Below, piece after piece: positions 22,450-29,913 of a stretch of DNA of 64,000 nt. The notes beneath the pieces are model-generated. The model saw nothing but the letters and a program-made list of their open reading frames with translations. It was not told where the DNA came from and did no database searches. The translations under genes and the position numbers were made by a program. This stretch comes from CAZIVP01 sp964542915. Its GTDB lineage: Bacteria > Calditrichota > Calditrichia > Calditrichales > Calditrichaceae. The stretch is from assembly GCA_964542915.1 (NCBI GenBank), contig CAZIVP010000003.1:1-64000 (forward strand), in the 5' to 3' direction. Numbering within the stretch: the first letter of the stretch is position 1; each line of letters begins with the position of its first letter.

Positions 22450-22995
22450 TACAGTTCATTGCGATCAATCGTCGATAAATGGATTAATCCGCCAACATTG
22501 GTAGTAACATAAAGCGCAAGAGCGTCCGGTCGCGGCGCCGCTTGAGCCGTCCGTTGGCGGAGGGTCCGTGGAACGGGCCGGCTGAACAAAGCCGTTCGGG
22601 CGTCCGGTTTAACCAGACGCCTGTATGGTTTTCATAGCTTCACGGGATACGGGTGCTGCGTCCGTGGTTTACGCAATCCGCGCCGGGCATAGCCATTTGC
22701 AAGAATGTGGGTGCTTTGGCAGAGCGGATGTCCCTTTGTAATATCGTGATTACAGCCTTAATAGCGGCGCATAAAAACGAATGCAATGTGTTTATATGCT
22801 AAACCTTAACATTCAATAACACTAAGCAAAATACCTTCTTAAAACCTGTAAACAGAACAATCTTCCATTGGCGTGTTCAGGTTACCCCATTACCCGGAAT
22901 CAGCCCCAGCCCCGGCCGGAATATATGGCATGGTTCGAAAGTTGAAGTAACGCAAATCAATGTCGCCCAACAACCCATAAGCGGAGCAATATATT
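22450..22995. other. 546-bp intergenic region with strong paired hairpins
   Basis: No gene recognised. Two adjacent inverted repeats stand out: CGGCT-GAACAA-AGCCG (22579-22594) and GGCGTC-N11-GACGCC (22599-22621), the latter with further GG/CC pairing inside. They may end the DUF72 transcript or belong to an unannotated structured RNA; no T run follows directly. The right end carries GGAG before the dioxygenase start. Confidence 0.4.
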
Positions 22996-23961
22996 ATGGC
23001 CGCAACCGTACACGGCGTCCATCACGTCACCGCCATCGCCGGCGATGCGCAGGAAAACCTCGATTTCTACACCGGCGTTTTGGGCATGCGGCTGGTTAAA
23101 AAGAGCGTAAATCAGGACGCGCCCGACACCTACCATCTGTTTTACGCCGACGGCGCCGGCACGCCAGGAACCGACCTGACCTTTTTCCCCTGGCCCGATA
23201 TGCAACCGGGACGCCCGGGCATCGGCTTAACGGTGGAAGTACCATTTGCCGTTCCACCCGGCAGCCTGGCATACTGGCGCAAACGATTGGATCACTATGG
23301 CGTCCGGGTCGGCGAAAGCGACGTCCGTTTCGGTGAAGCCACCCTGCCGTTCAAAGATCCCCACGGCTTACAGCTCGCGCTGGTGGAGAGCGGAGATGAA
23401 CGGCGCTTCATCCCGTGGCGACACAGTCCGGTCCCCGCCGAACATCAGTTGCGCGGCGTTCATGTCGTCCGGCTCTGGGAACGGGATATTGCTCCTACCG
23501 AAAGGCTATTGACCGAACAGATGGGCTTTCGCTTCATCGGCGAGGAAAACGGCTGGCGCCGTTACGGCCTGAACGGCGGCGGTTCCGGTAGGATCATCGA
23601 GGTAAACGAACGTCCGGACCAACAGCGCGGCGCCTGGGGTAAGGGCAGCGTGCATCATGTCGCCTGGCGGGTGCAAAACAACGAGGAAGAAATGGCGCTG
23701 CACGAAACCATCCAACGGGCCGGTTTGCGGCCAACGCCTCAAATCGACCGCTTCTGGTTCAAATCGGTGTACTTCATGGAGCCCGGCGGCGCCCTCTTCG
23801 AACTGGCCACGGACGGTCCCGGCTTTGAAGTGGATGAAGACCGGGAACGCCTTGGCGAAAAACTGATCCTGCCGCCCTGGCTGGAATCCCAACGCGCGGC
23901 GATTGAGGCCGGACTGCCGCCGTTAAGCGCTCCGCGGAGCGTCTGGTCCAAACGACGGTAA
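22996..23961 (+). CDS. glyoxalase-fold ring-cleaving dioxygenase (MhqO/LinE-like)
   Basis: A 321-residue protein made of two vicinal-oxygen-chelate modules (about 1-150 and 150-321). Likely metal ligands are a histidine in the opening GVHHVTAI, a second in GSVHHVAWRV (about residue 218) and a glutamate in GGALFELATD (about residue 265). This two-domain layout matches the ring-cleaving dioxygenases of the MhqO/LinE group, which use Fe(II) to open hydroquinone or catechol rings and protect against quinone stress. It has a GGAG ribosome-binding site and no operon partner. An 84-base piece of its coding sequence has a near copy at 25085-25168 within a pseudogene. Confidence 0.85.
   Translation: MAATVHGVHHVTAIAGDAQENLDFYTGVLGMRLVKKSVNQDAPDTYHLFYADGAGTPGTDLTFFPWPDMQPGRPGIGLTVEVPFAVPPGSLAYWRKRLDHYGVRVGESDVRFGEATLPFKDPHGLQLALVESGDERRFIPWRHSPVPAEHQLRGVHVVRLWERDIAPTERLLTEQMGFRFIGEENGWRRYGLNGGGSGRIIEVNERPDQQRGAWGKGSVHHVAWRVQNNEEEMALHETIQRAGLRPTPQIDRFWFKSVYFMEPGGALFELATDGPGFEVDEDRERLGEKLILPPWLESQRAAIEAGLPPLSAPRSVWSKRR
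23704..23787 (+). repeat. 84-bp direct repeat, copy 1 (inside the dioxygenase gene)
   Basis: It matches 25085-25168 at 79 of 84 positions, counted by eye, in the same orientation and the same reading frame. Three of the five differences are synonymous. The two copies flank the end of the dioxygenase gene and the toxin-antitoxin pair. Confidence 0.85.
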
Positions 23962-24314
23962 GGCCAATGATGCGCTTGTTTGTCTGCGGCTCCGCAGATT
24001 GATGCTTGATCAGTAATGATATTCATACATTCTATTAGGCATCCAACTTATTTGTATCATTTCCTTCGGTACGTCTCCTCTATATCGATTCGCCAATGCG
24101 AAACGCAAACCCGCACCAAGAATATTATTGGACGAAAGACGGCGATCACCGGTCCCATCAACCAAAATACAACCGAAAGCCTATGAACGATTTTCAGCGA
24201 ATCCCGCAATCCTGGCCTGCGACGTTGGCTATTACCTCTTCGGGCTCTTTTAGCTTCAAAGATATCTCCGAGGCCTTGTATTTAGAAGATTGACGTATAA
24301 CGAGGTGTGTGCAA

Positions 24315-24557
24315 ATGCAAACCAAATTAACCCTCCGGGTGGAAAACGATTTAATCAAAAAAGCCAAACAGGCTGCCCGGAAGCGCGGAAAATCTCTGTC
24401 AAAAATGGTGTCGGAATATTTTTATCATATTACAAAGCAGGAGTCCATTGACCCGGTTGAACTACCTCCGATTGTAAAATCGATGTATGGGAAATTATCC
24501 GATTCAAAACCGGACGAACTCGATTACAAAGAATACCTGGAGACCAAACATCTTTGA
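24315..24557 (+). CDS. type II antitoxin, DUF6364 family
   Basis: An 80-residue protein. The N-terminal TKLTLRVENDLIKKAKQAARKRGKSLSKMVSEY is the ribbon-helix-helix pattern typical of DUF6364 antitoxins, and the C-terminal SKPDELDYKEYLETKHL would wrap and inhibit the toxin. It would bind its own promoter as a dimer and neutralise the PIN RNase encoded next. The ATG after GAGGTG was chosen; an in-frame GTG two codons upstream is possible. Its TGA overlaps the toxin's TTG start, giving translational coupling. Confidence 0.85.
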   Translation: MQTKLTLRVENDLIKKAKQAARKRGKSLSKMVSEYFYHITKQESIDPVELPPIVKSMYGKLSDSKPDELDYKEYLETKHL

Positions 24558-24979
24558 AAATTTTGTTCGATACAAATGTCGTTCTTGATGTACTATTGCT
24601 GAGAGAGCCATTTTTCAGGTCTGCCACTCAACTTTTAATCGAAGTTGAACAACACAATATAGAAGGATACATTTGCTCCACGACCGTAACTACGATTCAC
24701 TATTTGATTGAAATGGTCAATGGAAGTCAGGTAGCAAGAATTCAGGTGGAAAATCTTCTTAAACTGTTCAACATTGCCGTCGTCGGAAAACACGAATTGG
24801 AAAGCGCCCTTCAATCTGCGATTACGGATTATGAAGACGCCGTATTGAATGCATCGGCTTTAACCATAAATGCCGATGGAATTGTAACCGGAAATCTCAA
24901 AGCTTTCAAAAAGTCGAAACTTACCGTTTATAGCCCCGATGAATTGACCGCGCTTCTGAATATAACAAAACAAAAATAA
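24554..24979 (+). CDS. type II toxin, PIN-domain ribonuclease (VapC-like)
   Basis: A 141-residue PIN-domain protein. The N terminus KILFDTNVVLDVLL supplies the first metal-binding aspartate (D6) with N8 and D12. TDYEDAVLNASAL carries the central acidic residues, and NADGIVTGNLKAF the last aspartate. Such toxins cleave RNA with Mg or Mn and are held inactive by the antitoxin. Translation appears to begin at TTG within the antitoxin stop (TTGA), so it depends on antitoxin translation. Length is normal and all catalytic acids are present, so it looks intact. Confidence 0.87.
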   Translation: MKILFDTNVVLDVLLLREPFFRSATQLLIEVEQHNIEGYICSTTVTTIHYLIEMVNGSQVARIQVENLLKLFNIAVVGKHELESALQSAITDYEDAVLNASALTINADGIVTGNLKAFKKSKLTVYSPDELTALLNITKQK

Positions 24980-25078
24980 TCCGTATGCCCACGCCTTCAC
25001 GCGTTGGCTTTGCGGGATTCGGCGACGGTTTTTGAGTCGAGCCATTATCCAAGGTAACGGTGAGTATCGGCACGCGAT

Positions 25079-25534
25079 ATGCGCGAAACCATCCAATGGG
25101 CCGGCTTGCGGCCCACGCCGCAAATCGACCGCTTCTGGTTCAAATCGGTGTACTTCAAGGAGCCCGGCTTTGAGAATGTGTCCAACTACCTGATCTTGAT
25201 CGTTGTTGGGTGGATCGTAGGCGGATTTATCGAAGAAATGCTATTCCGTGGTTTCCTTATTACCCGAATCTCGAATTGGTTTAAGAACCATAGCGCTTTA
25301 GGAGACGCCGTCGCGATCGCATTTACCTCCGCCCCTTTCGGATTCAGCCACTTATATCAAGGGTAGAGTGGCGTATGGAGCACCGGCCTCATCGCGGTCA
25401 TTCTCGGCGTCATCTTCATCGCAAATCAAAAGATCGTCTGGTATGCGATACTCACTCATGGCTTCGTTAATATGAGGGGTTTGACGATCATGTTCTTCGG
25501 TTACCAGTACAAACTCAATCATTTATTCTTTTAG
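25079..25534 (+). pseudogene. chimeric remnant: dioxygenase fragment joined in frame to a broken CPBP membrane protease
   Basis: The first 30 codons (RETIQWAGLRPTPQIDRFWF and what follows) are a near copy of part of the upstream dioxygenase. At about 25169 the frame switches to membrane sequence with CPBP/CAAX-protease motifs: GGFIEEMLFRGFL (EExxxR) and FGFSHLYQG (FxxxH). An in-frame TAG at 25364-25366 stops it, but the same frame continues with VWSTGLIAVILGV and LTHGFVNM (the later conserved histidine motif) to a TAG at 25532. The N-terminal half of the protease is missing. It is therefore a 5'-replaced, nonsense-mutated protease gene, and the encoded fusion is unlikely to be functional. Confidence 0.8.
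25085..25168 (+). repeat. 84-bp direct repeat, copy 2 (at the chimeric pseudogene)
   Basis: Partner of 23704-23787. The differences from copy 1 include R-to-W and M-to-K changes plus three silent ones, which fits origin from a separate paralogous dioxygenase gene better than a fresh duplication. Confidence 0.82.
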
Positions 25535-25696
25535 CGATATCGGTATAACAAGCTGCGCCGGTAAACGGCGGCTCCACCTTTGAACGTTTTTAATTGCGAA
25601 CGATACTACCTGCATCGTATTATTGCAGATGTGATGAATCGCATGCAACATACCATCTTTACACATTATTGATACTATTCGAAGGAAAAACCCTCT

Positions 25697-26443
25697 ATGA
25701 TGGATGATCTACAAAATGTATTTCCCAGATCAGCAAACTATGGTATCAACTGGGTTGCTCGAAACGAAATGGGCCCCAATGTTCTCTGGCTGACCGAATA
25801 TCTGACAAAGGATTTATCCATTACGAACGACATGCGCATTCTGGATCTGGGATGCGGCAAGGCCGTCAGCTCCATTTTCCTGGCCCGTGAATACGGCGCC
25901 AAAGTATGGGCTGTTGATTTATGGATAAGCCCCACTGAAAACTACCAACGGATATCGGAAGCCAATCTCGGAGATTCGGTTTATCCCATATACGCGGAAG
26001 CGCGCCAGCTGCCGTTCGCCGAACCCTATTTTGATTTGATATTGAGCGTGGACGCCTATCACTACTTCGGCGCCGAAGAAGATTATTTGCCTTATATTCT
26101 CAAATACCTGAAACCGGGCGGTACACTGGGAATTCTTGTGCCTGGCATCAAACAGGAGTTTGATGAAGGCGTCCCGGCCTATATCGAACCATTGTGGGAG
26201 CCCGAATTATCTGTATTTCATGCACCGGTCTGGTGGAAAAAACATTTTGAAAAAACGGGATTGCTTAACGTAACCGTCTGTGATTATCTGGAGAAAGGCT
26301 GGGACATCTGGCGATCCTGGGAACAGTATTTGCTCGATCATAATTTGATGAATCCCGGGAGGGATGATGATTTGGCATTACTCGATGCGGATAACGGCCG
26401 CAATCTTTGTTTTCCGAGAATTATCGGGACCAAAAATAAATAA
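25697..26443 (+). CDS. SAM-dependent class I methyltransferase
   Basis: A 248-residue methyltransferase with motif I ILDLGCGKAVSS (about residues 48-59), an acidic residue after strand 2 (VWAVDLW), the AEARQLPFAEPYFDLILS segment (motifs II/III) and YLKPGGTLGILVPG. The substrate is unknown. The C-terminal part (VPAYIEPLWEP to WDIWRSWEQYLL) is long and tryptophan-rich, as in small-molecule methyltransferases acting on amines or lipids. A ribosome-binding site AAGGA precedes two tandem ATG codons. It stands alone downstream of the protease remnant. Confidence 0.82.
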   Translation: MMDDLQNVFPRSANYGINWVARNEMGPNVLWLTEYLTKDLSITNDMRILDLGCGKAVSSIFLAREYGAKVWAVDLWISPTENYQRISEANLGDSVYPIYAEARQLPFAEPYFDLILSVDAYHYFGAEEDYLPYILKYLKPGGTLGILVPGIKQEFDEGVPAYIEPLWEPELSVFHAPVWWKKHFEKTGLLNVTVCDYLEKGWDIWRSWEQYLLDHNLMNPGRDDDLALLDADNGRNLCFPRIIGTKNK

Positions 26444-26615
26444 AAAATTCTGTTTTGTGCCAGCGGTCGTTTTATGATCGATCCGGTACGGAATCCAAAG
26501 CCCCGTACATGGATGGTAAAAACCATCCTGCCATTTGGTTACGGCAGGCATTCCTGTTACGATTGAACGTGTGTTAAGTGTAAAAATAAGAGTTTCATTT
26601 AAAAATGGATATCAA

Positions 26616-27638
26616 ATGCTCAGAATCAATTATTTCTTTTGTCTTATTTTATTCATTGGAATATTCATATCCTGTAAAAAATCGATGGAACCGGTTTTAT
26701 CCGAACCCTTCGATGTTGTCTATACTTCGTATAGGAACGGTAACACCGATCTGTATCGTTTCGATTCAAAAACCAATGAAATCATTAAGTTAACCGACTA
26801 CGGTCTTAGTAGTTCCGCCCAATTGTCGCCCGACCAGCAAACCATTTACTACATTGCGTCCGGCGATGTATTCCGGATGAATAAAGACGGAACTAATAAA
26901 ATCAATTTGACGCAAACCGTTGCCAATGAGTATCAATTTGATATTTCCGGCGACGGTTCCATGATTGTCTTTGATTCGAATCGCGGCAAAACCCAGGATG
27001 CGTTATACCACCGTGAAATATATGTGATGAACCCAGACGGTTCTAACCAGGTACAAATATCACAGAGTCAATATTACAGTATCTTCCCTGCATTCTCAGC
27101 CGATAATACGCATATTGCCTATGTTTCCGTTTATTATGAACCGGTTCGTTTTGAACTCCACCTGTTTTCCTTAATGGATTCTTCCGATACCGTTCTTACG
27201 CCTGCCGGTTCGTCTCAGGCTTTTCCCGTGTTTTCTCCGGACGGCCGCTATTTATCATTTTATTCCAGAAACGACCATCAATTAGGTCTCATGAATCTGA
27301 ACACCGGCAAGGTCAAAAAATTAATGTGGGGCAAGGAGCAGCAATTTTCTGCGGACGGTCACTATTTGTATTTTCTTACTATCGTCTCAGGCGGCCTTGA
27401 TATCGTTCGATATGAAATCGCTACGGGGGAAATCCAATATATTACCGATTCGCAAGGGCAGGAAAATCAATTTGATATCGACCCGAATCAGCAAAGAATC
27501 GTCTTTTCTTCAGACATTGAAGTTCAAGATCAGGAATTTCCGCAAATTTTCTATAAAGGCATTGGCTCCGATACAATGACGCGCTTAACCCATGACGTCT
27601 TCGAGAATTACGATCCCATTTTCGTAAACGCCGAATGA
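26616..27638 (+). CDS. TolB/PD40 beta-propeller lipoprotein
   Basis: A 340-residue protein with a lipoprotein signal (FFCLILFIGIFISC). Repeated WD40-like beta-propeller (PD40) blades follow, visible as recurring SPDxxxIxY/DSNRG motifs: AQLSPDQQTIYYI, DGSMIVFDSNRG, FSADNTHIAYVS, FSPDGRYLSFYS, FSADGHYLYFL. Proteins of this type bind partners in the periplasm; the exact role is unknown. The start is the ATG before the signal peptide, because 27 upstream in-frame residues do not look like a signal. No neighbouring operon gene. Confidence 0.8.
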   Translation: MLRINYFFCLILFIGIFISCKKSMEPVLSEPFDVVYTSYRNGNTDLYRFDSKTNEIIKLTDYGLSSSAQLSPDQQTIYYIASGDVFRMNKDGTNKINLTQTVANEYQFDISGDGSMIVFDSNRGKTQDALYHREIYVMNPDGSNQVQISQSQYYSIFPAFSADNTHIAYVSVYYEPVRFELHLFSLMDSSDTVLTPAGSSQAFPVFSPDGRYLSFYSRNDHQLGLMNLNTGKVKKLMWGKEQQFSADGHYLYFLTIVSGGLDIVRYEIATGEIQYITDSQGQENQFDIDPNQQRIVFSSDIEVQDQEFPQIFYKGIGSDTMTRLTHDVFENYDPIFVNAE

Positions 27639-27850
27639 AACACTAGGATTGAACAACATTAGGAGATTATAGTCATTAGAAAAGGATAAAACCACCCGCT
27701 TCAAACAGTCTCAGAAATTTTTAATATCAATCACAAGTTTCGCTCAATATACTTTTTTAAAGAATTTGTTCCCTTCCAACGCCTTGTGTCATCGTATGAC
27801 AATCATTCAGAGGCTTAGGTAATCCGAGCTTTGCTTAAGGAGGTTCATAA

Positions 27851-28268
27851 ATGCGATTATTACATTATAGAGTTTTATTGATCGTTGCAATAGGGTTTTA
27901 CGCTTTTGCGTCCGGTCTACCCGCGCAGGAAAAAAGCGTCGAGATTAAGATGGATCAACAGGTCCCGATGCGCGACGGAGTGCAATTGTCGGTAATGGTT
28001 TGGAAACCGGCGAACCAGCAGAAGCCGCTTCCGGTAATCTTTGTATTGACGCCTTACATCGCCAGCGAAGAACATGAACGGGCGGTGACGTTTGCCAGGA
28101 GTGGATACGTCTATGTGAGCGTCGACCGTCGGGGCCGGGGCAATGCGCAGGGTGAATTCAATCCCCTGGAAGACAGCGGAGGATGCCCGTACGGCAACCA
28201 TCAAGGTTCACATGGGAGGATCGCAAGCGAGTTTGTTGGAGATACCCATTCTGCATAAGGATCAGTGA
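27851..28268 (+). pseudogene. CocE/NonD-family hydrolase gene broken by a large internal deletion
   Basis: Codons 1 to about 110 encode the start of a CocE/NonD alpha/beta hydrolase: a signal peptide ending AFASGLPAQ, MRDGVQLSVMVWKP, PVIFVLTPYI and YVYVSVDRRGRGNAQGEF. At about 28181 the sequence jumps. In a different frame (28182-28268) it reads DARTATIKVHMGGSQASLLE and ends IPILHKDQ, which resembles the extreme C terminus of the same family. The serine-nucleophile region (GxSxxG) and most of the body, some 450-500 residues, are gone. A perfect AAGGAGG ribosome-binding site is retained. The frame-shifted 135-residue product cannot be catalytic. Confidence 0.78.
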
Positions 28269-28633
28269 ACGGGCGTGTTACTAAATAATACGGCAATTGG
28301 GCAACCTCAAATAAAAAGTTATTTGATACGATATATTTTTTAATCCCTCTATAACGACTCAATATGAAGGCAACTTTTGCCGATGGCTTTGATTCGGATG
28401 GTCATATAGGAATAGTTGATATTGGAGCCCGGACCCGCATGGAATTAGGACGGCAATTTCGGAATGGGTCATAATTTCCGATATCAACGTTATTATCAAA
28501 TGGAATCTATTCTAATTCGAATTGTTAACCGTATGGCAAGCCCGCACCTAAAATAACCGCATATACGTTCAATTCCGGTAAACGAATTTTGTCGTTCCCA
28601 TGTGTTGCGAATTTGGAATCTCCTGTATATACT

Positions 28634-28963
28634 ATGATTATAAATATTAGAGGCGTTTTTATCAGAAATTCGGAAATCAGTTTACTGTATGGCCGGGCGT
28701 TCTGGCAAACATCGTTTCAGTCGCTCAGCCATATCGCCGTTGCGGGCGGTGTCAGTTATTTGACCATTGTAAGACGCGGCGACTTTATCGCCTCCAAAAC
28801 CTATGAGACGGATATAACCCATAGAATCGGTTTGCCGCTCAATCTGGAATGGGCACACTTTCCGGCGTCGGGATTCATGGCGGTTTCGTTGGACGTTTTT
28901 GCGAACATCAATAGCTATGATTCCCATTACGGCTTTTTGGTGATGTTTGGTTTTAATTTATGA
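28634..28963 (+). pseudogene. C-terminal fragment of an outer-membrane beta-barrel protein
   Basis: The frame encodes four to five amphipathic strands (ISLLYGRAFWQTSFQ, IAVAGGVSYLTIV, HRIGLPLNLEWAHF, GFMAVSLDVFANIN) and a terminal YGFLVMFGFNL strand, the typical end of a barrel. There is no signal peptide or convincing ribosome-binding site, so the 5' part is missing. A short open stretch upstream (28364-28474) could be another scrap of the same gene in another frame but is not recognisable. It lies next to the deleted hydrolase, marking this as a decaying region. Confidence 0.6.
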
Positions 28964-29022
28964 TTAATGCATTCGGCCTGTCGTGACGCATTGTTTTACA
29001 TCCATACATTTGAGGAGCAGCG

Positions 29023-29430
29023 ATGATCAATAAACGATTTTCCATGGCGGCTATCCTGATCGTATTGACGGCATGCAGCTGCCCGGAATATTCCAATGAA
29101 CGCGTGCAGGGCACATGGATACTGGATCACCTGCATCACAGCGAGGTAACCCGTTTTGACGGCGAGGGCATACTGGCGCTGAATCCCGATCTTACCTTTG
29201 CGAGCAGCTTTTCATACTTTTTTTATGGCGATACGTCCAACGCCGATTCCGCGCTGACCGGCGACTGGGTGTATTCGACGGCCTGCTATCGGTTTACGAT
29301 CGTGTCAGAGGAATTGGCGCTCAGTACAGCGGAGACAGCCAACCACTGGACGATTCGCGTAACGGACTCGACGCTCACTTTGACCGGCGAAAACGGCAGT
29401 ATGTGGCGCCGATTGGAAAAAAACAATTAA
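29023..29430 (+). CDS. small lipoprotein, lipocalin-like fold suspected
   Basis: A 135-residue lipoprotein. The signal ends in lipobox LTAC (cysteine about 18), followed by further cysteines in SCPEY. VQGTWILDHL, LNPDLTFASSFSYFF and GDWVYSTACYRF are arranged like the beta strands of short lipocalin-like (META/lipocalin_4 type) domains, and the end MWRRLEK is also typical. Function unknown, probably envelope-located. It has a strong GAGGAG ribosome-binding site and is monocistronic. Confidence 0.68.
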   Translation: MINKRFSMAAILIVLTACSCPEYSNERVQGTWILDHLHHSEVTRFDGEGILALNPDLTFASSFSYFFYGDTSNADSALTGDWVYSTACYRFTIVSEELALSTAETANHWTIRVTDSTLTLTGENGSMWRRLEKNN

Positions 29431-29913
29431 CGGTTCGGCCCAATAATGATTGACTCAGAATTACAAGAAATGCCTCTCGTTTATTTGGTTGTTCATTCGG
29501 CCCGTTGCATGCCCTTTCTTGTACCGTACAACGTTTGGTTCAACGCTGCCGATCTGTCCAGGCATCTATTATATTACCGGTTGTGCGCAGGCAATGAATT
29601 CGTCCAAACAAAACATATGATCGTATTAAAATGAGAACATAAAAGTTCAATTAAAGGAATGATCGGGCAATTTCTCTTAGTTGCAGCCGTTGGGAAAAAA
29701 GCGATAAATCGTCACAAGCGCCTTGATATCGCTCTTAAAGGAATCCGTATTACCATTGCGGTTTTTTCGGCACTGTCTGTGATTGGTACTGAATAGGAAT
29801 TGTTAAGAGCATTCTTTTTCAGGGCCGGTTTATAATAACAGTTACCCAATTTGGTCATTATAACGCCTCCGTTAAACCGTCCCACGACCTTTGTCCTATC
29901 CACTAACCTGCTG
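29431..29913. other. intergenic region between convergent genes, nothing recognised
   Basis: Short open frames exist on both strands (for example 29446-29634 plus, 29712-29903 minus), but they lack ribosome-binding sites and recognisable sequence. No strong terminator hairpin is visible. Confidence 0.35.

Noticed and set aside
24096..24293. Open frame before the toxin-antitoxin pair
   Set aside because: No recognisable family, no ribosome-binding site, and no relation to the antitoxin that follows.
29446..29903. Small open frames on both strands in the 29.4-29.9 kb gap
   Set aside because: Short, without initiation signals or recognisable sequence.
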